The notes beneath the pieces were generated by a model, which was not told the origin of the DNA, searched no databases, and worked only from the letters and a program-made list of their open reading frames with translations. A program made the translations under genes and the position numbers. From the NCBI GenBank assembly GCA_017559555.1, contig JAFYRH010000250.1:1-6048 (forward strand): a DNA stretch of 6,048 nt, written 5' to 3'. Source of the stretch: Clostridia bacterium (GTDB lineage Bacteria; Bacillota; Clostridia; Oscillospirales; CAG-272). Positions 1 through 5,897 of this stretch are shown here, piece by piece. Position 1 is the first letter of the stretch, and each line of letters starts with the position of its first letter.

Positions 1-9
1 ATGCATTTA

Positions 10-15
10 TGTCAA
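10..15 (-). promoter_or_regulatory. possible -35 box of the next downstream gene
   Basis: On the minus strand a perfect TTGACA lies just beyond the terminator of the apbE gene. Its -10 element, about 17 nt further on, would fall outside the window, so the promoter cannot be confirmed. The position after a terminator fits the start of a new transcription unit, but a single hexamer in AT-rich DNA can arise by chance. Confidence 0.2.
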
Positions 16-18
16 TAC

Positions 19-49
19 AAAAACCGATAGTTATAATTTTAACTATCGG
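19..49 (-). terminator. rho-independent terminator after apbE
   Basis: A 9-bp perfect stem (CCGATAGTT with AACTATCGG) and an 8-nt loop are followed on the minus strand by TTTTTGT. It starts 38 nt after the apbE stop codon. This is the likely 3' end of the flavoprotein/apbE unit. Confidence 0.8.
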
Positions 50-86
50 CTTATATTATAAAAGATTTGCAAAAATTCACCTGCGT

Positions 87-1169
87 TTATTTCACAAAAT
101 GCACTCCGTCGGTCTTTCTTAAGGTGCCATCCTTGTATATCCAAAGAACCTCTACCCCGCCAATGCGCTCGACAAGTGCCAAGCCTTCTTCGTAGGACAT
201 ACAGAACAAAGCCGTAGAAAGCGCATCTGCAAGACCGCTGTCTGCGGTAAATATCGAAACAGATGCAAAATAGTTTGCCGGCATCAGGGTTTCGGGATCG
301 ATGATGTGATGATAACGAACACCGTCACAAACAAAATAGCGTTCATAATCACCCGAGGTGACGAGAGCGGTCTCCCCTATTTCTACGCGACAAGCAAGAC
401 TGTTCTCTGCTGTCCTATTGGGGTTTGTGATTCCCGTTACCCATTTGCTACCGTTCGGCTTGAGACCAATTGTGATAATGTTGCCACCGGCATTGAGCGC
501 CATCGAATCTGCTCCCATATCCTTCAGCTTTTGAGCAACCTTTGCCGCGGCATAGCCTTTTGCAATAGCACCTACGTCAATGGATGCTTTTGCATCGGAA
601 ATGAAAACCGTTTTTGCCTCTTTATCAACAACAAGTGCATCGATCGAGGTGTGCTGATTTGCCGCTGAAAGCGCAGACGTGGATGGCAATTCATCGATAT
701 TCAAGTTACCGCCCCGCTCATCTGCAGTCTCTCTTGCATCGTGCCAAATGGAAAGAACACTGCCAAGCATTACGTTGGTCTTGCCGTTTGTAAGCGTGTA
801 CAATTCTTTGCAATAAAGCAAAAAGTCGATGAGTTCCGCATCAACCGGAACGGGCTCTTTTCCCGCTTTGCGATTGATTGTTCTGAGATTGTTTTTTCCG
901 GAGTATTCAAAATAGATATCAAACAGTTCGTGGTAATACCCAAACATTTCATCAACCGTTTTTACATAACCGTTGAATTCTTCCTCCGAAGTATCACCGT
1001 AAGAAGAAAGAATGGTAACTGTGTTGAAATGCAGGTAGGAGACCTGTTGAGATCGAGTAGTATACTTTTTCTCTTCCGCTACCTTGTTCCCATCATTACA
1101 GCCAACAAAGCAGAAAAAGGAGGAGAGCAGAAAGAGAAAAGCCAATAATAGAGAGAGTGTTTTTTTCAT
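87..1169 (-). CDS. apbE: FAD:protein FMN transferase (ApbE family lipoprotein)
   Basis: This 360-residue enzyme transfers FMN from FAD to a threonine of a partner protein, outside the membrane, using a divalent metal. Residues 1-24 form a lipoprotein signal: MKK, a hydrophobic stretch and the lipobox FVGC with Cys24, so the mature protein should be lipid-anchored. ApbE hallmarks follow in order: DVGAIAKGYA (198-207), NAGGN (226-230), TSGDYERYF (271-279), HHIIDPET (287-294) and ADALSTALF (314-322), whose Asp315 and Thr319 match the family's metal-site positions. The start at 1169 is preferred because AAAGGGA lies about 6 nt upstream and the signal peptide begins with MKK; an in-frame ATG at 1190 would add seven residues (MYCKGIK) ahead of it and lacks a comparable site. 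The gene follows the FMN-binding repeat protein by 71 nt, with a terminator-like hairpin between them, and that protein is its most likely substrate. Length is normal for the family. Confidence 0.95.
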   Translation of the reverse strand: MKKTLSLLLAFLFLLSSFFCFVGCNDGNKVAEEKKYTTRSQQVSYLHFNTVTILSSYGDTSEEEFNGYVKTVDEMFGYYHELFDIYFEYSGKNNLRTINRKAGKEPVPVDAELIDFLLYCKELYTLTNGKTNVMLGSVLSIWHDARETADERGGNLNIDELPSTSALSAANQHTSIDALVVDKEAKTVFISDAKASIDVGAIAKGYAAAKVAQKLKDMGADSMALNAGGNIITIGLKPNGSKWVTGITNPNRTAENSLACRVEIGETALVTSGDYERYFVCDGVRYHHIIDPETLMPANYFASVSIFTADSGLADALSTALFCMSYEEGLALVERIGGVEVLWIYKDGTLRKTDGVHFVK

Positions 1170-1202
1170 TTTTATCCCTTTGCAATACACATAAAAAGCA
1201 GT

Positions 1203-1224
1203 AAAAAGGGGCTGAAAAGCCCCT
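1203..1224 (-). terminator. intercistronic terminator or attenuator
   Basis: On the minus strand a 7-bp stem (AGGGGCT with AGCCCCT, loop TTTC) is followed by TTTTTAC, a good intrinsic terminator. It lies in the 71-nt gap between the FMN-binding repeat gene and apbE. I see no convincing separate promoter for apbE after it, so it may act as a partial terminator that lowers apbE expression relative to its substrate gene. Confidence 0.75.
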
Positions 1225-1240
1225 CTTTATTGTCATTGAA

Positions 1241-2290
1241 TTATCTTGCGTAGCCTGCTGCTGCAATGATGGTGGTCTTGTAGCCGCCGGTGGTGTTTTT
1301 CATGGTGCAACCTGCCGCTGCAAGTGCATCGCTTACGAGTTCGAGATCAGCGAGCTCTGCAACGGTCTTGCCAAGGGTGGAGTTTGCAAATGCTTGCGCT
1401 TGCTTGTACCAAGGACCGGCTTCCATGCCGGTGTAAGCATCGCCTTGCTCATTCTTGGTGCCCTTGAATTCGCCAAAGGTGATGGTGCCTTCTGCAACGG
1501 TGAAGGATTGCTCGGAAGAATCGAGAACAGTAGCAACTACCTTGCCACCTGCCATTACAACGCCTGCAAAGTCTGCAGTAACTTTGTTGGATCTGCCGGT
1601 GGTAACAGTGGTAGAAACAGCCAAACCAACCGTGATTGCTTCACTGGTTTTGAAGGTCACCTTCAAAGTGGACGCTGCTGCTTCGGCAACGAGTGCTTGG
1701 AATTGAGGAACAGAACTGGTCATGGTGCAACCTGCAACCAGAGGAGTGTCGCCCTTTACGCTTTCGGCGGAAGTATCGAGTGCTGCAACCTCTGCGGGAG
1801 TCTTACCAACGAGGAAGTTCTCAAAAGCCTTGGCTTGATCAGCCCAAGAACCTGCCTCCATGCCGGTGTATGCGTCGCCTTGTTCAACCTTGGTAGCTAC
1901 GGAATCAACGGTCTTAACAGTGCCATCCTCGTTGAGTTCGGGGGTAACTTCGGAAGTGTCAAAACGAGCTGCTGCAATTTTGCCTGCTTCATCAAGAACA
2001 AGAACCAAAGCTATGTTGGCTGCCTTAGCCTTGCCTCTGCTGATAGAAGAAGAGCTGTCTGCTGCGATTGCAACGGTGTAGGTCTTTTCTACGGGATCAT
2101 TGTTTGCGGGATCATTGTTTGCGGGATCATTGTTTGCGGGATCATTATTGCCCTTGGGAAGCAGAATGATAACGGGGACGAGTACTGCAACTACAACAAC
2201 TGCTGCAATGATAGCGATGAGTTGCTTTTTGCTAAGACCCTTGAAGAAGCCTGTTACTTTTTCAAGGAAATTGGGTGCTTTGTTTTCCAT
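1241..2290 (-). CDS. membrane-anchored protein with two FMN-binding-like repeats (PplA-like)
   Basis: This 349-residue protein has a short cytoplasmic N-terminus, one transmembrane helix (about 24-45), a low-complexity NNDPA linker (48-66) and two homologous extracellular repeats (about 70-206 and 211-347). Both repeats share EQGDAYTGMEAG (136-147, 281-292), a W..QA.AF segment, GKT(P/V)AE and AGCTM (186-190, 326-330). This layout resembles firmicute flavoproteins such as Listeria PplA, which carries two domains flavinylated by an ApbE-type enzyme. I infer that Thr189 and Thr329 are the FMN acceptors, since AGCT sits where related domains have SGAT. The adjacent apbE supports this. There is no lipobox, so anchoring is by the helix. 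The start at 2290 has AGGAGA 6 nt upstream; the in-frame ATG at 2419 lies upstream of the promoter and is rejected. Likely role: extracytosolic electron carrier. The electron donor and acceptor cannot be told from this window. Confidence 0.82.
   Translation of the reverse strand: MENKAPNFLEKVTGFFKGLSKKQLIAIIAAVVVVAVLVPVIILLPKGNNDPANNDPANNDPANNDPVEKTYTVAIAADSSSSISRGKAKAANIALVLVLDEAGKIAAARFDTSEVTPELNEDGTVKTVDSVATKVEQGDAYTGMEAGSWADQAKAFENFLVGKTPAEVAALDTSAESVKGDTPLVAGCTMTSSVPQFQALVAEAAASTLKVTFKTSEAITVGLAVSTTVTTGRSNKVTADFAGVVMAGGKVVATVLDSSEQSFTVAEGTITFGEFKGTKNEQGDAYTGMEAGPWYKQAQAFANSTLGKTVAELADLELVSDALAAAGCTMKNTTGGYKTTIIAAAGYAR
2093..2146 (-). repeat. 15-bp tandem repeat coding the NNDPA linker
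   Basis: Three perfect copies of GGGATCATTGTTTGC (plus-strand reading) run from 2093 to 2137, followed by a fourth partial copy. They stay in frame and encode NNDPA units just after the membrane helix of the flavoprotein. Slippage of this array would lengthen or shorten the linker by five residues without a frameshift. Confidence 0.95.
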
Positions 2291-2335
2291 AATTTTCTCC
2301 TGTTTTTTGTTTTTTATTTTTTGCATACGCAATTT

Positions 2336-2364
2336 ATTATACACCATATTTTTTAAAATGTCAA
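2336..2364 (-). promoter_or_regulatory. consensus sigma-A promoter of the flavoprotein/apbE unit
   Basis: TTGACA (2359-2364) and TATAAT (2336-2341) on the minus strand are separated by exactly 17 nt, a perfect vegetative promoter. AT-rich DNA upstream of the -35 could act as an UP element. Initiation is expected near 2329, giving a leader of about 40 nt before the AGGAGA site and the ATG at 2290. Confidence 0.9.
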
Positions 2365-2503
2365 GTATTTTTTCAAAAAAGTACGTTCCAACGTCAGCAC
2401 AAGGAACAACGCTTTGCAATTTAAGTTTAAATTCAGGTTAAAATGTGTAATTTTTAAAAGCGCACAATTCGGCAAAGCTTCCATGCTTATATTCAATCAT
2501 AAT

Positions 2504-2619
2504 CACCCGTCAACGGGTGCCCGCTACATAGTAGTTTGTTGCCTGTTTCGTGCTTCGCGCTCAACTGCCTAAAGGCATTTAATGCGGCGGGCGAGCAACC
2601 TACGTTGCCCGCCCGCATT
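2504..2619. repeat. stem-loop array, possible palindromic intergenic repeat
   Basis: The 333-nt gap 2291-2623 holds the flavoprotein promoter, about 140 nt without visible signals (2365-2503), and then this element. It consists of successive hairpins: CACCCGT/ACGGGTG (2504-2519), CTAC/GTAG (2524-2534), GTTG/CAAC (2538-2565) enclosing GTGC/GCGC (2550-2560), TGCC/GGCA (2566-2577), and a 13-bp hairpin (2587-2616). GCCCGC at 2519-2524 can also pair with GCGGGC at 2587-2592 and close the inner hairpins into a multiloop. No coding frame or tRNA consensus fits. It resembles REP-like or small non-autonomous palindromic elements, but only one copy is present here. Confidence 0.5.
2587..2616 (-). terminator. 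strong hairpin after the CorC-type gene
   Basis: On the minus strand, GCGGGCGGGCAAC and GTTGCTCGCCCGC form a 13-bp stem with loop GTAG, starting 7 nt after the stop codon. One pair is G-U when read on the minus strand but A-C on the plus strand, so the minus transcript folds better. A clear U-run is missing after it, so it may act in 3'-end protection or as an imperfect terminator. Confidence 0.5.
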
Positions 2620-2623
2620 GTAT

Positions 2624-3922
2624 TTAATTATCCGATTCGTTTTCCTTGCGCTCTTCGGACTTTTCCTCATCCTTTTCATCTTCGTCTTCGTCATCCTTGT
2701 GGAAAACGGTGATTTCTGCCGAGATGATACGTTGAACGTCCATTTCGCGAACAGTGATACTCATGTTTTCATCGGTGTAGGTTTGACCCTCTTCGGGAAG
2801 TCCACCGAATTTTTCCATGACGTAACCCGCAAGCGTACCGCTTTCGGTTTCCAGATCCAAATCGACTTCATCCAAAAAGTCGTCCAAATTTGTGGAACCG
2901 TCAACAAGATAGGTGTTCTCACCGATTTCTTGAATATCTTCTTCAACCTCGTCGTGCTCATCCCAAATTTCGCCTACGAGCTCTTCGAGAATATCTTCCA
3001 TTGTAACAATACCCAACGTTCCGCCGTACTCATCAAGAACAACCGCGATGTGGGTCTTTTCTTTTTGCAGGGACATCAACAAATCGTTGACACGCTCACC
3101 GTGTTGAACGTAAACAACGGGAGTCATAATTTTGGTAATATCATCGGTGGTAATACCGTTTTTGCCGAAGAAATCCTTTTGATGTACTACACCAACAATG
3201 GTATCGATGCTATCACGATAAACCAACAGACGGGAGAACTGCGAGTTTGCAAAGGTGTCGGCAACCTCATCAACGGGGGTGTCGATTGCAACCGCCTCAA
3301 GATCCATACGGTGTGTCAAAATATCATCTGCGCGACGCTCGGTAAATTCAATTGCGTTACGAAGCAAATTGGATTCGTTTTTATCAATGGTTCCCTCTTG
3401 CTCAACCTCTTCCACAAGCATCAAAAGCTCTTCCTGGGACATTTTGTCGTCTTCTTCGTTCTTTTTGATGGCTTTGGAAATCAGCTTCTTCCAAGCGGAG
3501 AAAACCGCATTCAAGGGCAACAGAATGCCAATAAAGAAGCGGATAACGGGAGCCGAGAACATAGCAAACTTCTCAGGGAAATCTTTTGCCAAGCTCTTGG
3601 GAGTGATTTCGCCAAAAATCAGTACAACAACGGTAATGATGATAGTTGCTACTGTAGGAGCAGCCGCGTGATTGTTCATCAAATCGATGAAGTACACCGT
3701 TGCAATGGCAGAAAGCGCAATATTAACAATGTTGTTGCCGATGAGAATGGTGGAAATCAAACGGTCGTAGTTATCGCACAGTTTGAGAACCAACTTGGCT
3801 TTGCGGTCGCCATCTTCGGCAAGGGTTTTGAGTTTAATTTTATTTACGGCAGAAAAAGCCGTTTCGGTGGCGGAAAAATATCCTGACATAATAACAAGTG
3901 CCACCATAATCAATATAAGCAT
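2624..3922 (-). CDS. CNNM/CorC (HlyC/TlyC) family cation transporter
   Basis: This 432-residue integral membrane protein belongs to the family of magnesium/cobalt exporters that includes firmicute YhdP/MpfA-type proteins; older databases call them hemolysins. The N-terminal CNNM (DUF21) domain covers about 1-150, with [13 protein letters not shown] (13-25), GNNIVNI (62-68) and [10 protein letters not shown] (103-112). A CBS pair follows (about 198-315), containing the family signature [20 protein letters not shown] (297-316) and ending in GEIWDE. A CorC/HlyC C-terminal domain lies at about 333-408, then a highly charged tail (409-432). Length is typical and no key motif is missing. The ATG at 3922 has AGAGGAGA about 5 nt upstream. 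The gene stands alone, with its own consensus promoter and a leader of about 245 nt, so post-initiation control is likely. The transported ion cannot be told from sequence; Mg2+ efflux is the best guess. Confidence 0.95.
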   Translation of the reverse strand: MLILIMVALVIMSGYFSATETAFSAVNKIKLKTLAEDGDRKAKLVLKLCDNYDRLISTILIGNNIVNIALSAIATVYFIDLMNNHAAAPTVATIIITVVVLIFGEITPKSLAKDFPEKFAMFSAPVIRFFIGILLPLNAVFSAWKKLISKAIKKNEEDDKMSQEELLMLVEEVEQEGTIDKNESNLLRNAIEFTERRADDILTHRMDLEAVAIDTPVDEVADTFANSQFSRLLVYRDSIDTIVGVVHQKDFFGKNGITTDDITKIMTPVVYVQHGERVNDLLMSLQKEKTHIAVVLDEYGGTLGIVTMEDILEELVGEIWDEHDEVEEDIQEIGENTYLVDGSTNLDDFLDEVDLDLETESGTLAGYVMEKFGGLPEEGQTYTDENMSITVREMDVQRIISAEITVFHKDDEDEDEKDEEKSEERKENESDN

Positions 3923-4167
3923 TTTAGTCTCCTCTAAATCAAAATTTTAATCGTTTTTGTGTTCTCATAAAAATGTGGCAAAAAGATCAGGAAATGATTT
4001 TTTCGCACGCTTTGTGTCTAAAAACGACACAAAAAGGCGCACCCACCCTGTCCTGTGCAGTGTAGATGTGCCGCTCACATACTAAAATTCGATTCAAAGG
4101 GATACAGTTCGCCTCACCGCTACTGTCGCCGTCCATTTCGAGTTCGGATCCTCCTTTTTGCAAGATT
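3923..4167 (-). promoter_or_regulatory. long structured 5' leader of the CorC-type gene, riboswitch candidate
   Basis: From the predicted start site near 4167 to the ATG at 3922 the transcript has about 245 untranslated nt. Visible pairings are an outer stem joining 4148-4157 with 4096-4103 (8 bp, 2-nt bulge), ACAGT/ACTGT inside it (4104-4126), ATGTG/CACAT (4066-4080), GCAC/GTGC (4039-4058), and TTTGTGTC/GACACAAA (4011-4033). The last hairpin's loop contains TCGTTTTT on the minus strand, complementary to AAAAACGA (3951-3958) close to the ribosome binding site. I do not recognise the conserved core of the M-box, yybP-ykoY or another leader I know. A cation-sensing RNA would suit the gene, but that is inference. 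Confidence 0.55.
3987..4136 (-). other. 49-codon ORF in the leader, doubtful coding
   Basis: An ATG-initiated frame of 49 codons ending in TGA lies within the leader and begins MDGDSSGEANCIPLNR, with cysteines at 11, 20, 36 and 44. GGAGG (4150-4154) precedes it, but 13 nt from the ATG, which is long. That GGAGG is also paired in the predicted outer stem. Its four arginine codons are CGA, CGG, AGG and AGA, while nearby genes mostly use CGT and CGC. I lean towards non-coding structured RNA. A leader peptide remains possible. I recognise no domain. Confidence 0.25.
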
Positions 4168-4173
4168 GCGATT

Positions 4174-4202
4174 ATTATAGCATATTTTTAAAAGTTTGTC
4201 AA
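4174..4202 (-). promoter_or_regulatory. consensus sigma-A promoter of the CorC-type gene
   Basis: TTGACA (4197-4202) and TATAAT (4174-4179) on the minus strand are 17 nt apart, and TGC directly before the -10 gives an extended -10. A-tracts upstream of the -35 (about 4203-4223) may strengthen it. It lies 252 nt upstream of the start codon, which defines the long leader. Confidence 0.92.
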
Positions 4203-4235
4203 GAGTTTTTTACATTTTTATCGATAACGCAAATC

Positions 4236-4265
4236 GCCGACGGGAAACACAATATTCCCGTCGGC
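4236..4265 (-). terminator. stem-loop ending the methyltransferase operon
   Basis: A perfect 11-bp stem (GCCGACGGGAA with TTCCCGTCGGC) and an 8-nt loop lie 28 nt after the methyltransferase stop codon. The minus-strand tail, GATTTGCGTT, is only moderately U-rich. The next unit's promoter starts about 34 nt further on, so this is the natural operon end. Confidence 0.7.
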
Positions 4266-4293
4266 AGTTTTAAACAAGGAAAAGCACAGTCTT

Positions 4294-5091
4294 TTATGGC
4301 TTGCAACTCTTCTTTTGATATTCAAACAAACGATACAGCTTTTTGGAAAAACCGCCGGCATAAAGCCTTTGAAAAATCTTCTTTTCCATACCCTTGAGCT
4401 CATCAATATACTTTTGCGGTGTCATTTCACGCTCACAAGCAAAGAGGAAGTCATCGGTTTGCCAAGCGGTGGGCTCATCTATGCCGTACACCTGTGTTAC
4501 CCCCACCTCGTTGATGGGATTTTTGTATTTTGACATTTTTGCCGCAAGTGTAGTATAGCAATCTACCAACAGAGACACCTCACCGAAATGCGCGCACAGA
4601 TTGTTGATCAGATTTTGCATCTCCTCATAGGAAAGATACATACTCACGCCCTCGAGCACAATAACCGCATGCCCTTTTGGGGGAATTTGAGAAAGCCAAT
4701 CGCGCTCTTTTGCATCACCTGCAAGCATTTTGTAATCCTCTGTTTCGGTATAATAGCGACCGCGCTCGGTGATAACGTCAGAAAAATCAACGTCATACCA
4801 CTTATGCCCTTTTGTTCCTACACGCAACACACGCGAGTCCATTCCGCAACCGATGTGAAGAACGACAGCGTTTTCAAGCTCATCCATTTTTTGAGAGAGC
4901 CATTCGTCAAACACCGCAGAACGAATGCCCATATAGTAAGCAAGCCACTTGGATTTGGACTTTCCGCCAAGCTTAAATCCCTCGGCAGCCCAAATTTCTT
5001 CGGCTTTTTTATCGGAGAGCAGAATTCCCTTTTGGCTGACGTAAGCCTTGCCGTAAAGGGGAATATATAGCGTTTTGTTAACGTTGTTCAT
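4294..5091 (-). CDS. class I SAM-dependent O-methyltransferase, leucine carboxyl methyltransferase (LCM/Tcmp) family
   Basis: This 265-residue cytosolic protein has the fold signatures of the LCM/PPM1/TcmP-like family (COG3315 type), which methylates carboxyl or hydroxyl groups of proteins or small molecules. Seen in order: RSAVFDEWL (57-65), resembling the family's R..FD start; the SAM-binding loop VLHIGCGMDSRVLRV (77-91); WYDVDFSDVI..R (98-110) with the acidic ribose-contacting position; GDAKERDW (125-132); and LEGVSMYLSYEE (146-157), the family's EGv..YL motif. Length is normal. The start has AGAGG about 8 nt upstream. It begins 12 nt after the stop of the dehydrogenase gene, so the two are very probably cotranscribed and may act on the same small molecule. 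The substrate is unknown; family annotations such as polyketide methyltransferase should not be taken literally. Confidence 0.88.
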   Translation of the reverse strand: MNNVNKTLYIPLYGKAYVSQKGILLSDKKAEEIWAAEGFKLGGKSKSKWLAYYMGIRSAVFDEWLSQKMDELENAVVLHIGCGMDSRVLRVGTKGHKWYDVDFSDVITERGRYYTETEDYKMLAGDAKERDWLSQIPPKGHAVIVLEGVSMYLSYEEMQNLINNLCAHFGEVSLLVDCYTTLAAKMSKYKNPINEVGVTQVYGIDEPTAWQTDDFLFACEREMTPQKYIDELKGMEKKIFQRLYAGGFSKKLYRLFEYQKKSCKP

Positions 5092-5103
5092 CGTATACCT
5101 CTG

Positions 5104-5895
5104 TTATTTCAAAATCAACTTAATAACCCAAAGTTGCAAGCGCTTGGGAAGAACGTTCAAAAGCAACAGCAAGGGGTTTCGGTTGATACTGTAGGCAAAT
5201 TGGGGACTGCGCTTACTAAGTATACGCGCGCACTTCTCTGCGATTTTGACAGGCGGAACACATCTTGCCTCCACACTTTCCACAATCCTCTTAAATCGCT
5301 TTGCGTTGCAGGAATAGAGTTCTGTATTCTCACAAAAGCGATCGAGCGCGGTGGTCGATGCACCGAGCATTCCCGTTTCCACCGCACCTGCGCGCAAAAC
5401 GGAAACCTTGATGCCTTGCAGCTGAAGTTCCATCGCCAAGGAATACGCATATTTATCGAGTGCCGCCTTTGTGATTGCATAAATGCCCGTAAACGGAAGC
5501 GGATCGAGAGGCGCTAACTCACTTGTGGTAATAATTATACGCCCATTCTCTTTGAGAAACGGTAAGAAGTATTTGTTAACCAAATACACACCGCGCACGT
5601 TGATGTCAAAAATGCGATCGTATGCATCGGTTGACATTTCCACAAGAGAATCGAGCATATAAACGCCCGCAAAGTGCAAAACGGCATCGATTTTGTCGGT
5701 TATTTGAGAAACCGCTGTGACGGCTTTTTGAACACTTGCTTCGTCGGTGAGGTCGGCGACAATAGAGGTAACGTTTTCGGTCTCTTCGATCGCCACGCGG
5801 TCAAGTGCAAACACGCGCCAACCGCTCTTTTCAAAAAGCGACACCGTCGCATGTCCCATGCCCCCTGCGGCACCTGTAATCAGTATTGTTTTCAT
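5104..5895 (-). CDS. short-chain dehydrogenase/reductase (classical SDR)
   Basis: This 263-residue NAD(P)-dependent oxidoreductase has the Rossmann glycine motif TGAAGGMG (7-14), Asp32 after the second strand (which favours NAD over NADP), ADL (47-49), and the catalytic set Asn99, Ser125, Tyr139 and Lys143 (YAITK). Two usual motifs are altered: the NNAG stretch reads HFAG (74-77) and the PG after the active site reads RAGAVETGM (168-176). Catalytic residues are intact, so it should be active. The C-terminus (about 240-263) is hydrophobic and basic (PLLLLLNVLP, LQLWVIKLILK) and might associate with membrane. The ATG has AAGGA 5 nt upstream and lies 2 nt after the stop of the URO-D family gene, so translational coupling is likely. 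Substrate unknown; probably a hydroxyl/ketone conversion in the same pathway as its neighbours. Confidence 0.92.
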   Translation of the reverse strand: MKTILITGAAGGMGHATVSLFEKSGWRVFALDRVAIEETENVTSIVADLTDEASVQKAVTAVSQITDKIDAVLHFAGVYMLDSLVEMSTDAYDRIFDINVRGVYLVNKYFLPFLKENGRIIITTSELAPLDPLPFTGIYAITKAALDKYAYSLAMELQLQGIKVSVLRAGAVETGMLGASTTALDRFCENTELYSCNAKRFKRIVESVEARCVPPVKIAEKCARILSKRSPQFAYSINRNPLLLLLNVLPKRLQLWVIKLILK

Positions 5896-5897
5896 AG

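Noticed and set aside
306..1148. Plus-strand open frames at 306-668 and 741-1148
   Set aside because: Both lie opposite apbE, show no domain, and lack ribosome binding sites.
1170..1190. Seven-residue longer start for ApbE (MYCKGIK)
   Set aside because: It puts extra residues before a normal lipoprotein signal, and the AAAGGGA site serves the ATG at 1169.
1394..2356. Plus-strand open frame of 320 codons opposite the FMN-binding repeat gene
   Set aside because: Its cysteine-rich, repetitive product is the antisense reading of alanine-rich repeats, and the minus-strand gene has a promoter, ribosome binding site and clear domain logic.
2291..2419. Longer N-terminus for the FMN-binding repeat protein starting at 2419
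   Set aside because: This extension would contain the consensus promoter and lies upstream of the predicted start site; the ATG at 2290 has AGGAGA at proper spacing.
2519..2592. tRNA or tRNA-like gene in the cloverleaf-capable element
   Set aside because: There is no TTCGA T-loop, no 7-nt anticodon loop on a 5-bp stem, and the acceptor-like stem is only 6 bp.
2504..2619. CRISPR array
   Set aside because: The hairpins differ in sequence and there are no regularly spaced direct repeats with unique spacers.
2582..3886. Plus-strand open frame of 434 codons opposite the CorC-type gene
   Set aside because: It mirrors the CorC gene almost end to end, has no recognisable domain or ribosome binding site, and has Phe/Asn/Gly-rich composition typical of an antisense shadow.
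4096..4157. M-box (ykoK) magnesium riboswitch upstream of the CorC-type gene
   Set aside because: Only the short GGTGAGGC resembles the M-box start; the other conserved M-box segments I know, such as GCTGCTGCC and the AAAGCTCTACG end, are absent.
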